This document shows positions 18,769-28,503 of a stretch of DNA of 64,000 nt, in pieces. The number at the start of each line of letters is the position of its first letter. The stretch's first letter is position 1. A program made the translations under genes and the position numbers. This DNA comes from Alphaproteobacteria bacterium (lineage in GTDB: Bacteria > Pseudomonadota > Alphaproteobacteria > Caulobacterales > Aquidulcibacteraceae). Under the pieces are notes generated by a model. The model searched no databases. It was not told the DNA's origin and saw nothing but the letters and a program-made list of their open reading frames with translations. The DNA lies in the NCBI GenBank assembly GCA_030430715.1, contig JAUIJZ010000004.1, positions 1-64,000 of the forward strand, in the 5' to 3' direction.

Positions 18769-19341
18769 TCACGCGCGTCCGGCGTCGCCGCTGAGTTGGG
18801 ACGGTTCGAACCCCAGCGTACGGATGGCGCGCTCCCATTTATCGTCATGTGAGTCGCCGAAAATGATGGCGTCGTTGGCGTCGACCACGAGCCATGCATT
18901 GTGACGCAATTCGTTTTCAAGCTGGCCCGCGCCCCATCCTGCATAGCCAAGCGCCAAGACGAAACGTTGCGGCGCATTGGGGCCCGCGACGGCTTCCAGA
19001 ATGTCGCGTGTTGCGGTGAGCGCGACGCCGGGAACGACATTCTGCGTGCCTTCGTCAGCGATATAATCTTCCGAATGCAGCACATAACCGCGATCCTGAC
19101 GCACGGGCCCGCCATCGAGCACTAAGCGCTGGGCCAGATCTTCGGTGTTGCCGAGCCCTAGATGATCCAACACGTCGCTCAGCGTAATCTCGTCGCGCGG
19201 TTTGTTGACGATGAGGCCCATCGCGTGCTCGGCATCGTGCGTGCACATGAAGATGACAGAGCGGTCGAAGCGCGGGTCGCCAATGCCGGGCATGGCCACC
19301 AGGAGCTTGCCCACCAGAGTGTCGGGTTGAGCCTCATTCAT
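18769..19341 (-). CDS. YqgE/AlgH family protein
   Basis: This is a 190-residue cytoplasmic protein of the UPF0301 family, whose biochemical role is not settled. Family segments include LVAMPGIGDPRFDRSVIFMC near the start, then MGLIVNKP and LDGGPVRQDRGYVLH. ALGYAGWGAGQLENELRHNAWLV in the second half is the most conserved stretch. The ATG at 19341 (MNEAQPD) starts the conserved region; the 121 extra residues in the track have no support. It is followed 125 bases later by the cytochrome c-prime gene on the same strand. Confidence 0.93.
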   Translation of the reverse strand: MNEAQPDTLVGKLLVAMPGIGDPRFDRSVIFMCTHDAEHAMGLIVNKPRDEITLSDVLDHLGLGNTEDLAQRLVLDGGPVRQDRGYVLHSEDYIADEGTQNVVPGVALTATRDILEAVAGPNAPQRFVLALGYAGWGAGQLENELRHNAWLVVDANDAIIFGDSHDDKWERAIRTLGFEPSQLSGDAGRA

Positions 19342-19444
19342 AAGCCTATGCTCCCGCGCCCGGCGCGCCGGCGCAAGTAGGTGCTCGCATCTAGGGCGAG
19401 ACCGCACTAAATGAGCCTCAGCAAAAGCGATTTGGAGGCAAGAT

Positions 19445-19924
19445 ATGATCAAAGCTGGCGACCGCCTGCCCGAAGCAAGCTTCGGCGTGCCCACCAAGGA
19501 TGGCATGAAGCAAATGACAACCGCGGATATTTTCGGCGGCAAAACGGTCGCGCTCTTCGCTGTGCCGGGGGCGTTCACGCCGACTTGCTCGGCGCGCCAC
19601 TTGCCGAGCTTCAAGGAAAAAGCAGGCGAGCTGAAGGCCAAGGGCGTCGATGCGATTGCTTGCACATCGGTAAACGACCAATTCGTGATGGGCGCCTGGG
19701 CCAAGGATCAAGGCGTTGTTGACGATATCGTCATGCTTTCGGACGGCTCGGGCGTGTTCGCCAAGGCTGTTGGGCTCGACGCCGACTTCTCAAAGTTCGG
19801 AATGGGGCCGCGCTCGCAACGATATTCAATGATCGTCAAGGATGGGATCGTACAACATCTCAACGTTGAGGAAGCTGGTGAATACAAGGTTTCCAGCGCT
19901 GAGCACCTCCTGGGCCAGCTCTAG
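19445..19924 (+). CDS. peroxiredoxin, Prx5 type
   Basis: This thiol peroxidase reduces hydrogen peroxide and organic hydroperoxides. The peroxidatic cysteine is C48 in PGAFTPTCSARHLPSF, the Prx5-type active site with conserved threonine. C73 (IACTSVND) is a candidate second cysteine. RSQRYSMIVKDGIVQHLNVE near the C terminus is typical. At 159 residues it is standard length and has no signal, so it is cytoplasmic. TTGGAGG precedes the ATG. It stands alone between YqgE, which diverges, and the SPFH gene. Confidence 0.94.
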   Translation: MIKAGDRLPEASFGVPTKDGMKQMTTADIFGGKTVALFAVPGAFTPTCSARHLPSFKEKAGELKAKGVDAIACTSVNDQFVMGAWAKDQGVVDDIVMLSDGSGVFAKAVGLDADFSKFGMGPRSQRYSMIVKDGIVQHLNVEEAGEYKVSSAEHLLGQL

Positions 19925-19969
19925 CTGCCTCTGACGTCGAGCCGCGCGGTGCGGCCGGGGGAGTGAGCA

Positions 19970-20905
19970 ATGCTTGCGATCGTCTTCGCTTTCATGGCGC
20001 TGGTGCTGGCTTTCAGCGCCATCAAGGTTGTGCCGCAGGGCCGTCAATTCACTGCCGAACGCTTCGGGCGCTATACGCGTACGCTGACGCCGGGCATCTC
20101 CTTTCTCGTACCGTTCGTGGACCGCATCGGCCGGCGCCTTTCCATGATGGAAACGGTGCTGGACGTGCCGCAGCAGGACGTGATCACGCGCGACAACGCC
20201 GTGGTTTCGGTCGATGCGGTGGTGTTCATCCAGATTGTCGACGCGGCCAAGGCGGCTTACGAGGTCGAAAATCTGACGCTCGCGATCCAGAATTTGTGCA
20301 TGACCAACATCCGGACGGTCGTGGGCTCGATGGATTTGGATGAAGTGCTGTCGCAGCGCGATTCCATCAACGCGCAGCTATTGACCGTGGTGGACGCCGC
20401 CGCCGCACCTTGGGGCACCAAGGTGCTGCGCGTCGAGATCAAGGATCTGACGCCGCCGGCCGATCTCACGCAAGCTATGGCGCGCCAGATGAAGGCCGAG
20501 CGCGAACGCCGCGCGCAAATTCTCGAAGCCGAGGGCGATAAGGCGGCCGCGGTGCTGCGCGCCGAGGGCGCCAAGCAGGCCGCGATCCTGGAAGCCGAAG
20601 GCCGCCGTGAAGCCGCATTCCGCGACGCTGAAGCGCGCGAGCGCGAAGCCGAAGCAGAAGCCAAGGCCACCGATGCGGTGAGCCAGGCCATTTCCAATGG
20701 CGACGTGAATGCGATCCGCTACTTCCTCGGCCTCAAATACGTGGAAGCGTTTGGCGAATTGGCGACCTCCAACCAGCAGCGCACGGTGATCGTCCCGGCT
20801 GACCTTTCCGGGCTCGCCGGCCTGGTCGAAGGCTTGCGCGCGCTGAACGCGGATGACGGCGGCGCCACGCCGCGCCCGCCGCGCACCTCCGTGCCGCAAA
20901 CGTAA
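19970..20905 (+). CDS. SPFH/band 7 (slipin-type) membrane protein
   Basis: This is a stomatin-like protein that oligomerises at the inner membrane in lipid microdomains. It has an N-terminal hydrophobic helix (residues 1-20), then the SPFH domain ([20 protein letters not shown], then IPQ-like [19 protein letters not shown]). A long charged coiled coil, rich in repeated [10 protein letters not shown] units, spans about residues 170-245. GGGGGAG precedes the ATG. Pairing with the NfeD gene 41 bases downstream is the standard arrangement; the NfeD OB domain is thought to bind the SPFH partner. QmcA of E. coli is the closest named relative I can suggest. Confidence 0.94.
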   Translation: MLAIVFAFMALVLAFSAIKVVPQGRQFTAERFGRYTRTLTPGISFLVPFVDRIGRRLSMMETVLDVPQQDVITRDNAVVSVDAVVFIQIVDAAKAAYEVENLTLAIQNLCMTNIRTVVGSMDLDEVLSQRDSINAQLLTVVDAAAAPWGTKVLRVEIKDLTPPADLTQAMARQMKAERERRAQILEAEGDKAAAVLRAEGAKQAAILEAEGRREAAFRDAEAREREAEAEAKATDAVSQAISNGDVNAIRYFLGLKYVEAFGELATSNQQRTVIVPADLSGLAGLVEGLRALNADDGGATPRPPRTSVPQT

Positions 20906-20909
20906 GGCA

Positions 20910-20936
20910 GTAGCGGGCGCCCTCACGGCCCGCTAC
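20910..20936. other. intercistronic hairpin between the SPFH and nfeD genes
   Basis: GTAGCGGGC and GCCCGCTAC form a perfect nine-pair stem with a nine-base loop, five bases past the SPFH stop. There is no U-tract, so it probably does not terminate fully. A role in mRNA stability or relative expression is inference. Confidence 0.45.
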
Positions 20937-20946
20937 ATTCCAGGCC

Positions 20947-21399
20947 ATGGACACGTTGGTCAGCTTCTTCGCCGAATTCGGCCCGCAGCATTGGCTCATT
21001 CTGGGGCTGGTTCTGCTGATCGCCGAGATGGCGAGCGGCACGACATATCTGTTGTGGCCTTCGGTGGCCGCGTTCATCACCGCGCTGGCGGCGTTTCTGG
21101 GCCTAGGCAATTGGGTCGCCGAGCTTGCGCTTTTCGCGATTCTGGTGATCGCGCTCACTTGGCTGGGGCGCCCATTGGTGCAGCGCTGGCGCAATGAAGG
21201 CGCCGCCAACACGCTCAACAATCGCGCGGCGTCGCTGATCGGAACGCGCGCGGTGGTGACGAGCTTCGCTAATGGCGTGGGCTCGGTGAAGGTCGGCGAT
21301 ACGGTCTGGCGTGCGCAGAGCGATGAAGCCCTCGAGGCGGGTGCGGAAGTCGAAATCGCCAGCGTTGACGGCGCCGTTCTAAAGGTAAGGCGCGCTTAG
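20947..21399 (+). CDS. NfeD-family membrane protein, short form
   Basis: The 150-residue protein has two or three hydrophobic helices at about residues 15-70, then a small beta-rich domain (LIGTRAVVTSFANGVGSVKVGDTVWRAQSD) that matches the NfeD OB-fold region. It lacks the ClpP-like protease domain of long NfeD proteins, so it is a scaffold rather than a protease. It probably works with the SPFH protein encoded immediately upstream. No strong ribosome site is visible. Confidence 0.92.
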   Translation: MDTLVSFFAEFGPQHWLILGLVLLIAEMASGTTYLLWPSVAAFITALAAFLGLGNWVAELALFAILVIALTWLGRPLVQRWRNEGAANTLNNRAASLIGTRAVVTSFANGVGSVKVGDTVWRAQSDEALEAGAEVEIASVDGAVLKVRRA

Positions 21400-21527
21400 C
21401 GCCGGACAGAAAACGTGCGGTTTGCTTGACACGCTGTCGCTTTCCGTTGATGCAGCCGCTCTCATTTTTGTCAGGCAGAAGCCATTTGGCTGGCGCCGGC
21501 GCCGCTCCACGAAATCGAGATTCGCAC

Positions 21528-23090
21528 GTGTACAATTCTCTTGTTCGTCCTCTTACGCAAATTCGTCGCGTTCTTAGCATGGCCGCAGCGCTGGCTTTGC
21601 TTGGCGCTGTGTCCGCCTGTGGACGTCAAGCCGATGCCCCGGTGGCGGATGTCGCGCCGCAATCGCTGCCGGCGTTGCACGACGTCAGCGATCGCTACCT
21701 CTCGTACAATGTGGAGATGGTGGAAGTGACGGGGGGGCGCTTCTGGCGCGCTTATGACGATATGCGCTCGGATGGCCGCTACGAAGAGCGCCCGCCGCTC
21801 GATCTGACGCAGCCGCGTCTGCGCCGGCTCGCGGCGGCGCTTGGGCCGGCCTATGTGCGCGTCAGCGGCAGCTGGGCCAATGCGACGTATTTCGCGGACA
21901 CGGACACGCCGCCGGAAACAGCGCCGGCCGGCTACGACAGCGTGCTGACGCGCGAGCAATGGCGCGGCGTCGTGGATTTCGTGCAGGCGGTGGATGGAGA
22001 GATCGTGACGTCAGTCGCGGCGAGTGTGGGCGCGCGCGATGATGAAGGGCGCTGGGTTCCGGACAATACCGAAGCCTGGATACGCTATTCGCAGAGCATT
22101 GGCGGGCAAATCGCAGCTGCCGAATTCATCAATGAGCCGAACACGGTGAGGCTCATCGGTGCGGGCAATGATTATACGACGGCCGAGTATGGCCGTGACT
22201 TCGATGCGTTTAACAATTGGATGAAGGCGACGTCGCCTGACACGCTCGTGCTGGGGCCGGGCTCGGTCTATCTGACGCAACCGATGAACGGTCTGGCGCA
22301 CGTCATCAATGGCCCGATGTTTGTTACGCGCGATCTGCTCAGGGATTCGACAACGCAACCGGATGTCTTTTCCTTCCATTTTTATGGCGCGTCTTCGGAT
22401 CGTTGCAAAATCCCGTTTTTTCACCGCACCGAGGCGGTTGCGCAAAATGACGGGTGGCTTTCGGTGATCGACGATTCGATCGCCGCCTATACGCGTCTGC
22501 GTGACGAGTTCACGCCCGGCAGGTCGTTGTGGTTGACGGAAACCGCTGAATCCGCGTGCGGCGGCAATCGATGGGCCGCGACATTCGCGGATACATTCCG
22601 CTTCACGGATCAAGTAGCGCGCGCGGCGCGTCAGGGCGTGCAGGTCTACATGCACAATACGCTTGCGGCGAGCGATTACGGGATGCTGGACGAAGACACG
22701 TTCAGGCCGCGCCCGAATTATTGGGCGGCGTATTTGTGGCGCAGCTTCATGGGCGCGCGTGTGCTCGATACAGGCGACGATGCGGCGCGTCTGCGCGTGT
22801 ATGCGCATTGCCTGCGCGATTCGACCGGTGGCGTGGCCATGCTGGCGGTCAATGCCAACCGCGGCGAATCCGGCAGCGTGAACGTGCCGATGGCGGGAAT
22901 GGCTTACACGCTCACGCAAGGGGCGACGCCGGATGACGCGCTGCTGAATGGAGAGCCGCTGGCGCTGGGTGAAGACGACGCGCTGCCGGAATTGAACGGC
23001 CGCGCTTTCGCCCAGGGCGCTGTCGAACTGGCGCCGTCCAGCATCACTTATCTGGTGTTCCCGGACGCGCAGAACAGCGCCTGCCAGTAA
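21528..23090 (+). CDS. heparanase-like glycoside hydrolase (GH79-like), lipoprotein
   Basis: The 520-residue protein starts best at the GTG at 21528; the track's TTG start adds 34 residues. A signal helix ends in VSAC, giving lipidated C31. The fold looks like clan-A TIM barrel of the heparanase family. E203 in EFINEPN fits the acid/base glutamate (heparanase has NEPN), and E338 in WLTETAES fits the nucleophile, at a plausible spacing. PRPNYWAAYLWRSFMGARVL near residue 420 resembles the heparanase stretch before the C-terminal beta domain. GH79 enzymes cut beta-glucuronides, so a uronic-acid polysaccharide is a reasonable substrate guess. No sugar genes adjoin it. Confidence 0.75.
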   Translation: MYNSLVRPLTQIRRVLSMAAALALLGAVSACGRQADAPVADVAPQSLPALHDVSDRYLSYNVEMVEVTGGRFWRAYDDMRSDGRYEERPPLDLTQPRLRRLAAALGPAYVRVSGSWANATYFADTDTPPETAPAGYDSVLTREQWRGVVDFVQAVDGEIVTSVAASVGARDDEGRWVPDNTEAWIRYSQSIGGQIAAAEFINEPNTVRLIGAGNDYTTAEYGRDFDAFNNWMKATSPDTLVLGPGSVYLTQPMNGLAHVINGPMFVTRDLLRDSTTQPDVFSFHFYGASSDRCKIPFFHRTEAVAQNDGWLSVIDDSIAAYTRLRDEFTPGRSLWLTETAESACGGNRWAATFADTFRFTDQVARAARQGVQVYMHNTLAASDYGMLDEDTFRPRPNYWAAYLWRSFMGARVLDTGDDAARLRVYAHCLRDSTGGVAMLAVNANRGESGSVNVPMAGMAYTLTQGATPDDALLNGEPLALGEDDALPELNGRAFAQGAVELAPSSITYLVFPDAQNSACQ

Positions 23091-23142
23091 GCTGGCGCAT
23101 TGGCGCCGTCAGTTGGCGCGCGCAGGCATAAGCGCGTTTATC

Positions 23143-24999
23143 TTAGCCCTTAGGGCGCCATTTCGATTTCTTTGGCGGCGGCGCGCCTGAACGCTTTTTC
23201 TTGTTCGCATGTTTTGGATGCGCGCGCTTGGGATGCTGCGGCTTCGCCTCAAAGCTCTGGCGTTCTTCGCGCTGGCGTTCAGTCTTGCCCGGCCGGGCGT
23301 GCGCTTGGCGCGGTTCGTCGCGTCTTTGCTTGTGTTCGCGGCGCGGCGGCTGAAACGAGTCTTGTCGCGGCGCATGATCGAGGCGGGTGACGCGGATCGA
23401 TTTTTCCAGTCTGCCGCCTTCGCCAACGTTTGCCATGAAATCGTCAATGCAGGCCGCATCGATCTCGACATGGGTTTCGTGATCGAGAATGCGAATGGCG
23501 CCGAGCTGGCGTTTGGTAAGACCGCCCGCCTTGCACAACATGGGAATGAGCCAGCGCGGCTCTGCGTTCTTGTTGCGGCCGACCGTGAGGCTAATCCAGG
23601 CGCCGCCGGTGAAATTGTCTTGCGACGCCGCGCGCGGCGCGCGCTCGCGCGACTTGCCTGCCCATTCATCGCCGGGCGTCCAGACCGGCGCGGGCGGCAA
23701 ATCTTCGGGCGCTGCCTGCCCCCTGCGATGCAGGCGTACGAAGGCGGCGGCGATGTGCGCCGCATCGTGCTGCGCCATGAGCGTCTGCACGATGTCCTGC
23801 TCGGCCTCGCTGGGACCGTTCGCAAGCATCGCATCGCCGAGCAAGCGTTCATCGTCGCGGCGTATCACGTCATTGGCTGATGGCGGCTCGCCCCATTCAG
23901 CTTGCACGCCCGCATCGCGCAGGAGGCGTTCAATGCGCCGGCGCGCGGAATAGGGCGTGATCAACACGCTCGCGCCTTTGCGACCAGCCCGCCCGGTGCG
24001 GCCGCTGCGGTGCAGCAGCGCTTCGCGGTTTTTCGGCAGATCCGCGTGGATGACCAGTTCAAGATCGGGCAGGTCGATGCCGCGCGCGGCGACATCGGTG
24101 GCGACGCAGACCTGCGCGCGGTGATCGCGCATGGCCTGCAAAGCGTGTGTGCGCGCCGATTGGCTGAGTTCGCCAGAGAGCGCGACCACGGAAAGCCCAC
24201 GATTGGAAAAGCGGCTTTCGAGCTTCGTCACGGCCGCGCGTGTGCTGCAAAACACGATGGCGTTGGCGGCGTTGTAATAGCGGATGACGTTGAAGATGGC
24301 GTTTTCGACGTCGGGGCCCGCGGTGGTCAGAACGCGATAAGCGATGTCGGCGTGCTGCTTGTGCGCGCCGATCGTGTTCACACGGACCGCGTTGCGCTGG
24401 TAGGTCTTCGCCAAGGCCTCGATGGAGCGCGGCAGCGTGGCCGAGAACATCAAAGTGCGTTGGCGGGTGGAGGCGGTTTCGAGGATGAATTCGAGTTCTT
24501 CGCGGAAGCCGAGATTGAGCATCTCGTCGGCCTCATCGAGCACGACCGATGTCAGCGCCTCCGTTTCAAGCGAGCCGCGCCGGATGTGATCGACGAGACG
24601 GCCGGGCGTGCCGACGACAATGTGTGCGCCCTGGGCGAGCGCGCGGCGTTCGTCGCGCATGTCCATGCCGCCAACGCAGGAGACGATCCGGCCGCCTGTC
24701 GGCGCATAGAGCCAATCCAGTTCGCCGCGCACTTGCAGGGCAAGCTCGCGTGTCGGGGCGATGATGAGAGCGAGCGGCGCGGCGGGGGCGTCGAACCGGT
24801 CTTGCCCGCCGAGCAAGTCCGCGGCGAGGCTGAGGCCGAAGGCGACCGTCTTGCCTGAGCCGGTTTGGGCGGACACCAGTAGATCGGCGCCGCGCAGTTC
24901 CGGCGCGAGGACGGCCTCTTGTACGGCGGTGAGCGTTTCAAAGCCGCGCGCGGCAAGCGCACGCGCGAGCGGCTGGGGCACATGTTCGAACAAGGTCAT
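23143..24999 (-). CDS. DEAD-box RNA helicase with DbpA-type C-terminal domain
   Basis: This is an ATP-dependent RNA helicase. Motifs in order are the Q motif (GFETLTAVQ), Walker A AQTGSGKT at about 44-51, PTRELALQ, TPGRLVDH, DEAD at 155-158, SAT, and HRSGRTGRAGR in the second RecA lobe. After residue 460 a DbpA RNA-binding fold is seen (NAEPRWLIPMLCKAGGLTKR, then VEIDAACIDDF). It ends in a very basic K/R/P-rich tail of about 90 residues. This architecture is shared by DeaD/CsdA and DbpA, which act in ribosome assembly and cold growth. Which one is orthologous cannot be decided here. The length is 618 residues. Confidence 0.95.
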   Translation of the reverse strand: MTLFEHVPQPLARALAARGFETLTAVQEAVLAPELRGADLLVSAQTGSGKTVAFGLSLAADLLGGQDRFDAPAAPLALIIAPTRELALQVRGELDWLYAPTGGRIVSCVGGMDMRDERRALAQGAHIVVGTPGRLVDHIRRGSLETEALTSVVLDEADEMLNLGFREELEFILETASTRQRTLMFSATLPRSIEALAKTYQRNAVRVNTIGAHKQHADIAYRVLTTAGPDVENAIFNVIRYYNAANAIVFCSTRAAVTKLESRFSNRGLSVVALSGELSQSARTHALQAMRDHRAQVCVATDVAARGIDLPDLELVIHADLPKNREALLHRSGRTGRAGRKGASVLITPYSARRRIERLLRDAGVQAEWGEPPSANDVIRRDDERLLGDAMLANGPSEAEQDIVQTLMAQHDAAHIAAAFVRLHRRGQAAPEDLPPAPVWTPGDEWAGKSRERAPRAASQDNFTGGAWISLTVGRNKNAEPRWLIPMLCKAGGLTKRQLGAIRILDHETHVEIDAACIDDFMANVGEGGRLEKSIRVTRLDHAPRQDSFQPPRREHKQRRDEPRQAHARPGKTERQREERQSFEAKPQHPKRAHPKHANKKKRSGAPPPKKSKWRPKG

Positions 25000-25142
25000 T
25001 GCGCGTCTTTCCGGTTAGATGCGCATTCCCCTTGGCTGGATCGTTCGCAACAGGGGGCGGCTTTTATCGCATGGCGGGGGCAATAGCGATAGATTTGGCG
25101 CCAAAGCTTCTGCAACTCAGCCCCGCTTTTGGCGCGGTATGG

Positions 25143-25583
25143 TTAGCGCAGCGTCTTGATCGCGCTGCGCGCGAGTTCGTCGGCGCGATTGTTCATCACA
25201 TCGTCGGCATGGCCTTTGACCCATTTCCAGGTGACGTCGTGGCGCTGATTGGCTTCGTCGAGCCGCTTCCACAAATCCTCGTTCTTCACCGGCTTCTTAT
25301 CGGCGGTTTTCCAGCCATTGCGCTTCCAGCCGTGAATCCATTTGGTGAGGCCGTCCATCACGTATTTTGAATCGGTGTGCAGCTGCACTTTGCTCGGGCG
25401 CTTCAACGCTTCGAGCGCCTGGATCGCCGCCATCAGCTCCATGCGATTATTGGTGGTCGCGGGCTCGGCGCCGGAGAGTTCTTTTTCGTTCTCGCCATAG
25501 CACAGCACCGCGCCCCAACCGCCGGGGCCGGGATTGCCGCTGCATGCGCCGTCGGTCCAGATGTTCACTGTGGTGTTGGTCAC
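25143..25583 (-). CDS. rnhA: ribonuclease HI
   Basis: RNase HI cleaves the RNA strand of RNA/DNA hybrids, removing primers and R-loops. The catalytic acids are D11 ([16 protein letters not shown]), E49 (NNRMELMAA), D71 (HTDSKYV) and D135 (NNRADELA), with H125 in KGHADD. I start at the GTG at 25583, which overlaps the thrB stop as GTGA; the track ORF begins 36 codons inside thrB. The 146 residues are standard. It is the last gene of the ispH-kinase-thrB-rnhA operon. Confidence 0.97.
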   Translation of the reverse strand: MTNTTVNIWTDGACSGNPGPGGWGAVLCYGENEKELSGAEPATTNNRMELMAAIQALEALKRPSKVQLHTDSKYVMDGLTKWIHGWKRNGWKTADKKPVKNEDLWKRLDEANQRHDVTWKWVKGHADDVMNNRADELARSAIKTLR

Positions 25584-26539
25584 GCCCCATAATCTCCCGC
25601 ATCCTTCACGCTGCGGTGAAAGGTGAGAATGTCGGCGTATTCGCGCGGGTCTTTCGGTTTGACGAGCGCGTCCTCGGCGACATTGCCCCAATCTTCCAAC
25701 CGCGTGGCGAAGAAGCGCAAGCCCGCGCCGCGGCAGAGCGTCGGCAACGCGTCGCGCTCGGCGTCGCTTAAGGGGCGGATGGTCTCGTAAGCCGCGAGCA
25801 GCGCCGCGCCGCGGCCAATATCGTAATGGCGCTGATCTTCAAAGCACCACGCATTGAGACAGACGGCGATGTCGTAGGCGAGAAAATCGGTGCAGGCGAA
25901 GTAGAAATCGATCACGCCGCCGAGACGGTCGCCGACGAATAGAGAATTGTCGGGAAAGAGATCCGCGTGAATGACGCCCCTGGGCAGATCGCGTGGCCAT
26001 TCTTGCGCGACTTCGGCCATGTCGCTTTCGATCAGGCGGGCGAGGCCGGGGCGGAGATATTCCGCTTGCGCCAGACGCGGGGCGATCAGCTTGGCCCAAG
26101 CGTCCGGCCCAAGCGAATTGGCGCGCTGCATCTCAAAGCCGTCGAGCGCGACATGCATGCGCGCCAGAGCTTCCCCGATGGCGGCGCAATGGGCGATGTC
26201 GGGATCGTGCGGCGAAGCGCCTTGGAGGAAGGTGACGATCGTCGCCGGCTTGCCCTGCGCGCGGGTGAGCAAGGCGCCTTGCTTGGTGGGCACAGGCTGC
26301 GGGCAGGGAAAGTTACGCTCGGCGAGCCGCGCCATGACGCCCATGAAGAAGGGGAGGTCCACTTCTTCGGTGCGGCGCTCGAAAATGGTGAGGATGAAGC
26401 GGCCTTTTTCCGTTTCGAGCTTGAAATTGGTGTTCGATACGCCCTCGGAAATACCCTTGAACGAAACGGCGCGGCCGATGTCGTAATTGGCCAGCAACGC
26501 GTCGAGTTCGGCGTCGGTGAGTTGCGTATAGACGGCCAT
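25580..26539 (-). CDS. thrB: homoserine kinase (ThrB, APH-fold type)
   Basis: It phosphorylates L-homoserine with ATP to give O-phosphohomoserine, the substrate of ThrC (14820-16247). This is the aminoglycoside-phosphotransferase-like class rather than the GHMP class. The N-terminal sequence [20 protein letters not shown] and [11 protein letters not shown] are typical. The kinase catalytic loop is [10 protein letters not shown], followed by [16 protein letters not shown] with the metal-binding aspartate. At 319 residues it is full length. It follows the kinase gene by two bases and overlaps rnhA by four. Confidence 0.96.
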   Translation of the reverse strand: MAVYTQLTDAELDALLANYDIGRAVSFKGISEGVSNTNFKLETEKGRFILTIFERRTEEVDLPFFMGVMARLAERNFPCPQPVPTKQGALLTRAQGKPATIVTFLQGASPHDPDIAHCAAIGEALARMHVALDGFEMQRANSLGPDAWAKLIAPRLAQAEYLRPGLARLIESDMAEVAQEWPRDLPRGVIHADLFPDNSLFVGDRLGGVIDFYFACTDFLAYDIAVCLNAWCFEDQRHYDIGRGAALLAAYETIRPLSDAERDALPTLCRGAGLRFFATRLEDWGNVAEDALVKPKDPREYADILTFHRSVKDAGDYGA

Positions 26540-26541
26540 GC

Positions 26542-27396
26542 TTAAGCGCGTTCTTCGATCCGCTTCACGTTGCGTGCTTCATCCAGGTGCACGATCCAGC
26601 GCGCGCGATGCCGACCCTCCAGCATGGCGCGCGTGACGCGCTCGTAGTGCATGACGAAGCGGTCGAGCGCTAGCCCCTCCTGCGGCGTCAGCGGCCGGCC
26701 CAGCGCCGCTTCCTCCTGCTCGCCGCGCCACTGGCGCACGATCTCCCAGGAGGGCGCCTGCAAATAGATCATGGCGTCGAAGGCGGCGAAAAATTGCGCG
26801 TAAGCGCCCTCAAGCTCGCGGATGGTGCGCGCGCGCCACTGGCCGGTCCAGTCTTCCCGCTCGACAGTATTGAGCGGAGGCCCCTCCGGCGGCGTCGCGG
26901 CGCCGAGGCACCAGCCATCGATCAGAATCGCCTCAGCGGGGCCTTCGAATACCGGCCATGTCGTTTCGGGTGCGCGATCGTCGGCGATCTTGTCGAAGCG
27001 CGGCAGCGGCGTCGTGAGCGGTTTGCCGAGGCGCGCGACGAGCCCCTTGGCAAAGCCGAGATCGTGCGTGCCGGGCGGGCCGCGCGTAATCAGCAGCGGA
27101 TAGAGATCGGCGCCGGCGCGCACGCGCGCGCCGAGCGGGGCGCTGGCGAAACGCGGGTCTTGGATGAGGTCGCTGGCGTGGCGCGCATCGGCTTCGCGCT
27201 CGGCGCGTGTTTTGTACACATCGTCCAGCGAGAAATACGCCGTGCGCGGATTGTCCCGGACATAAGTCCGGCAGAGCGTGGTTTTGCCCGAGCCTTGCGC
27301 GCCCGCGACGCCAATCAGCGCCGGGCGGTTGGGTTCGCGTTCGCGCCAGAATTGGACGAGGCTATTGATCAGGATGGGCGGGCGCTGATCGCTCAC
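26542..27396 (-). CDS. P-loop kinase, D-glycerate 3-kinase-like
   Basis: The 284-residue protein has a Walker [10 protein letters not shown] at residues 32-40 and a Walker B-like [10 protein letters not shown]. Conserved pieces ([25 protein letters not shown]) match plant-type glycerate 3-kinases and related P-loop kinases of the PRK/uridine-kinase fold. D-glycerate 3-kinase would return glycerate to central metabolism as 3-phosphoglycerate. The substrate is inferred, so no symbol is given. The GTG at 27396 overlaps the ispH stop (GTGA); the track start lies inside ispH. In the conserved ispH-thrB-rnhA order this gene is an extra member. Confidence 0.82.
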   Translation of the reverse strand: MSDQRPPILINSLVQFWREREPNRPALIGVAGAQGSGKTTLCRTYVRDNPRTAYFSLDDVYKTRAEREADARHASDLIQDPRFASAPLGARVRAGADLYPLLITRGPPGTHDLGFAKGLVARLGKPLTTPLPRFDKIADDRAPETTWPVFEGPAEAILIDGWCLGAATPPEGPPLNTVEREDWTGQWRARTIRELEGAYAQFFAAFDAMIYLQAPSWEIVRQWRGEQEEAALGRPLTPQEGLALDRFVMHYERVTRAMLEGRHRARWIVHLDEARNVKRIEERA

Positions 27397-28346
27397 TCCG
27401 CCAGCACGCGCGGCAGCTTGAACATCACGTCTTCCTGCGTGACGCACACTTCCTCGACGCGCGCTTCAAAACGCGCGCCGATGGCGCCGATCAGCGCCTC
27501 CACCAAATCCTCCGGGGCGCTGGCGCCGGCTGTGATTCCGACTGCGCCGGCGCCCTCAAACCAACGCCAATCCACATCTTCCGCCGAACCGACAAGACGC
27601 GCATCGCCTGCGCCGGCGCGCTTGGCGACTTCCACCAGGCGCACTGAATTGGACGATTGCGGCGATCCGATCACCAGCACCAAATCGGCTTCGCGCGCGA
27701 GCGCCTTGACCGCCTCTTGGCGGTTGGTGGTGGCGTAGCAAATGTCTTCCTTGTGCGGCGCGGCGATGCCGGGAAAGCGCCGCTGCAGCACGCCGACAAT
27801 CTCCGCCGTGTCGTCGACGGAAAGCGTCGTCTGCGTGACGAAGGAAAGCTGGCTTGGGTTGTGCGGCGTGAAGGTCTCGGCGTCGGCGGTGGTTTCAAGT
27901 AGCGTGATGGCGCCGTCCGGCAATTGCCCCATAGTGCCGATCACTTCGGGGTGTCCGGCATGGCCGATCAGCACGATCTCGCGCCCCGCCTCGTGATGGC
28001 GCTCGGCCTCGACGTGCACTTTCGAAACGAGCGGGCAGGTGGCGTCGACGAAAATCATTTCTCGACGGCGCGCTTCGGCTGGCACCGCTTTGGGCACGCC
28101 ATGGGCGGAAAAAATCACTGGCCGGTCGACGGGGCAATCGTCCAATTCCTCCACGAAGACAGCGCCGAGCCGCTCCAATCGCTCAACCACATGGCGGTTG
28201 TGGACAATCTCATGGCGCACATAGACCGGGGGGCCCCACTTCTCCAGCGCCCGCTCGACGATCTGGATGGCCCGGTCGACCCCGGCGCAAAAACCCCGCG
28301 GTGCGGCCAAGAGGACTGAAATCCGGGGTTTTTCTGGGATCGTCAT
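27393..28346 (-). CDS. ispH: 4-hydroxy-3-methylbut-2-enyl diphosphate reductase
   Basis: IspH is the [4Fe-4S] enzyme for the last step of the MEP pathway, making IPP and DMAPP. The three cluster cysteines are C20 ([11 protein letters not shown]), C104 ([11 protein letters not shown]) and C203 ([12 protein letters not shown]), and the catalytic glutamate lies in GHPEVIG at about 134. [12 protein letters not shown] is also conserved. The 317 residues are normal. It is the first gene of a tight four-gene operon and lies divergent from a lipoprotein gene, with about 157 bases between them for both promoters. dxs and ispA, of the same pathway, are near 62-64 kb. Confidence 0.97.
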   Translation of the reverse strand: MTIPEKPRISVLLAAPRGFCAGVDRAIQIVERALEKWGPPVYVRHEIVHNRHVVERLERLGAVFVEELDDCPVDRPVIFSAHGVPKAVPAEARRREMIFVDATCPLVSKVHVEAERHHEAGREIVLIGHAGHPEVIGTMGQLPDGAITLLETTADAETFTPHNPSQLSFVTQTTLSVDDTAEIVGVLQRRFPGIAAPHKEDICYATTNRQEAVKALAREADLVLVIGSPQSSNSVRLVEVAKRAGAGDARLVGSAEDVDWRWFEGAGAVGITAGASAPEDLVEALIGAIGARFEARVEEVCVTQEDVMFKLPRVLAE

Positions 28347-28503
28347 CGGCTAAAGAGCGAACTTTCCAGCGGCGGCGCCAGGCCGTGTTGCGGCGCGGGC
28401 GGGGCAAAGCTATCACGGCGCTGCGCCAAACGCCGACGACAACGTCCAAGGGCGGGGTGAGACATGCGGCCGCCGTGGGGGCGACGCAAGAGAAGGGTCG
28501 GAA

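Noticed and set aside
21426-21454. TTGACA with a candidate -10 before the GH79-like gene
   Set aside because: The hexamer at 17 bases is GATGCA, a poor match, so only the TTGACA is convincing.
23109-23852. Minus-strand 247-residue ORF overlapping the helicase 3' end
   Set aside because: Another frame of the basic helicase tail; R/A/S-rich without domains.
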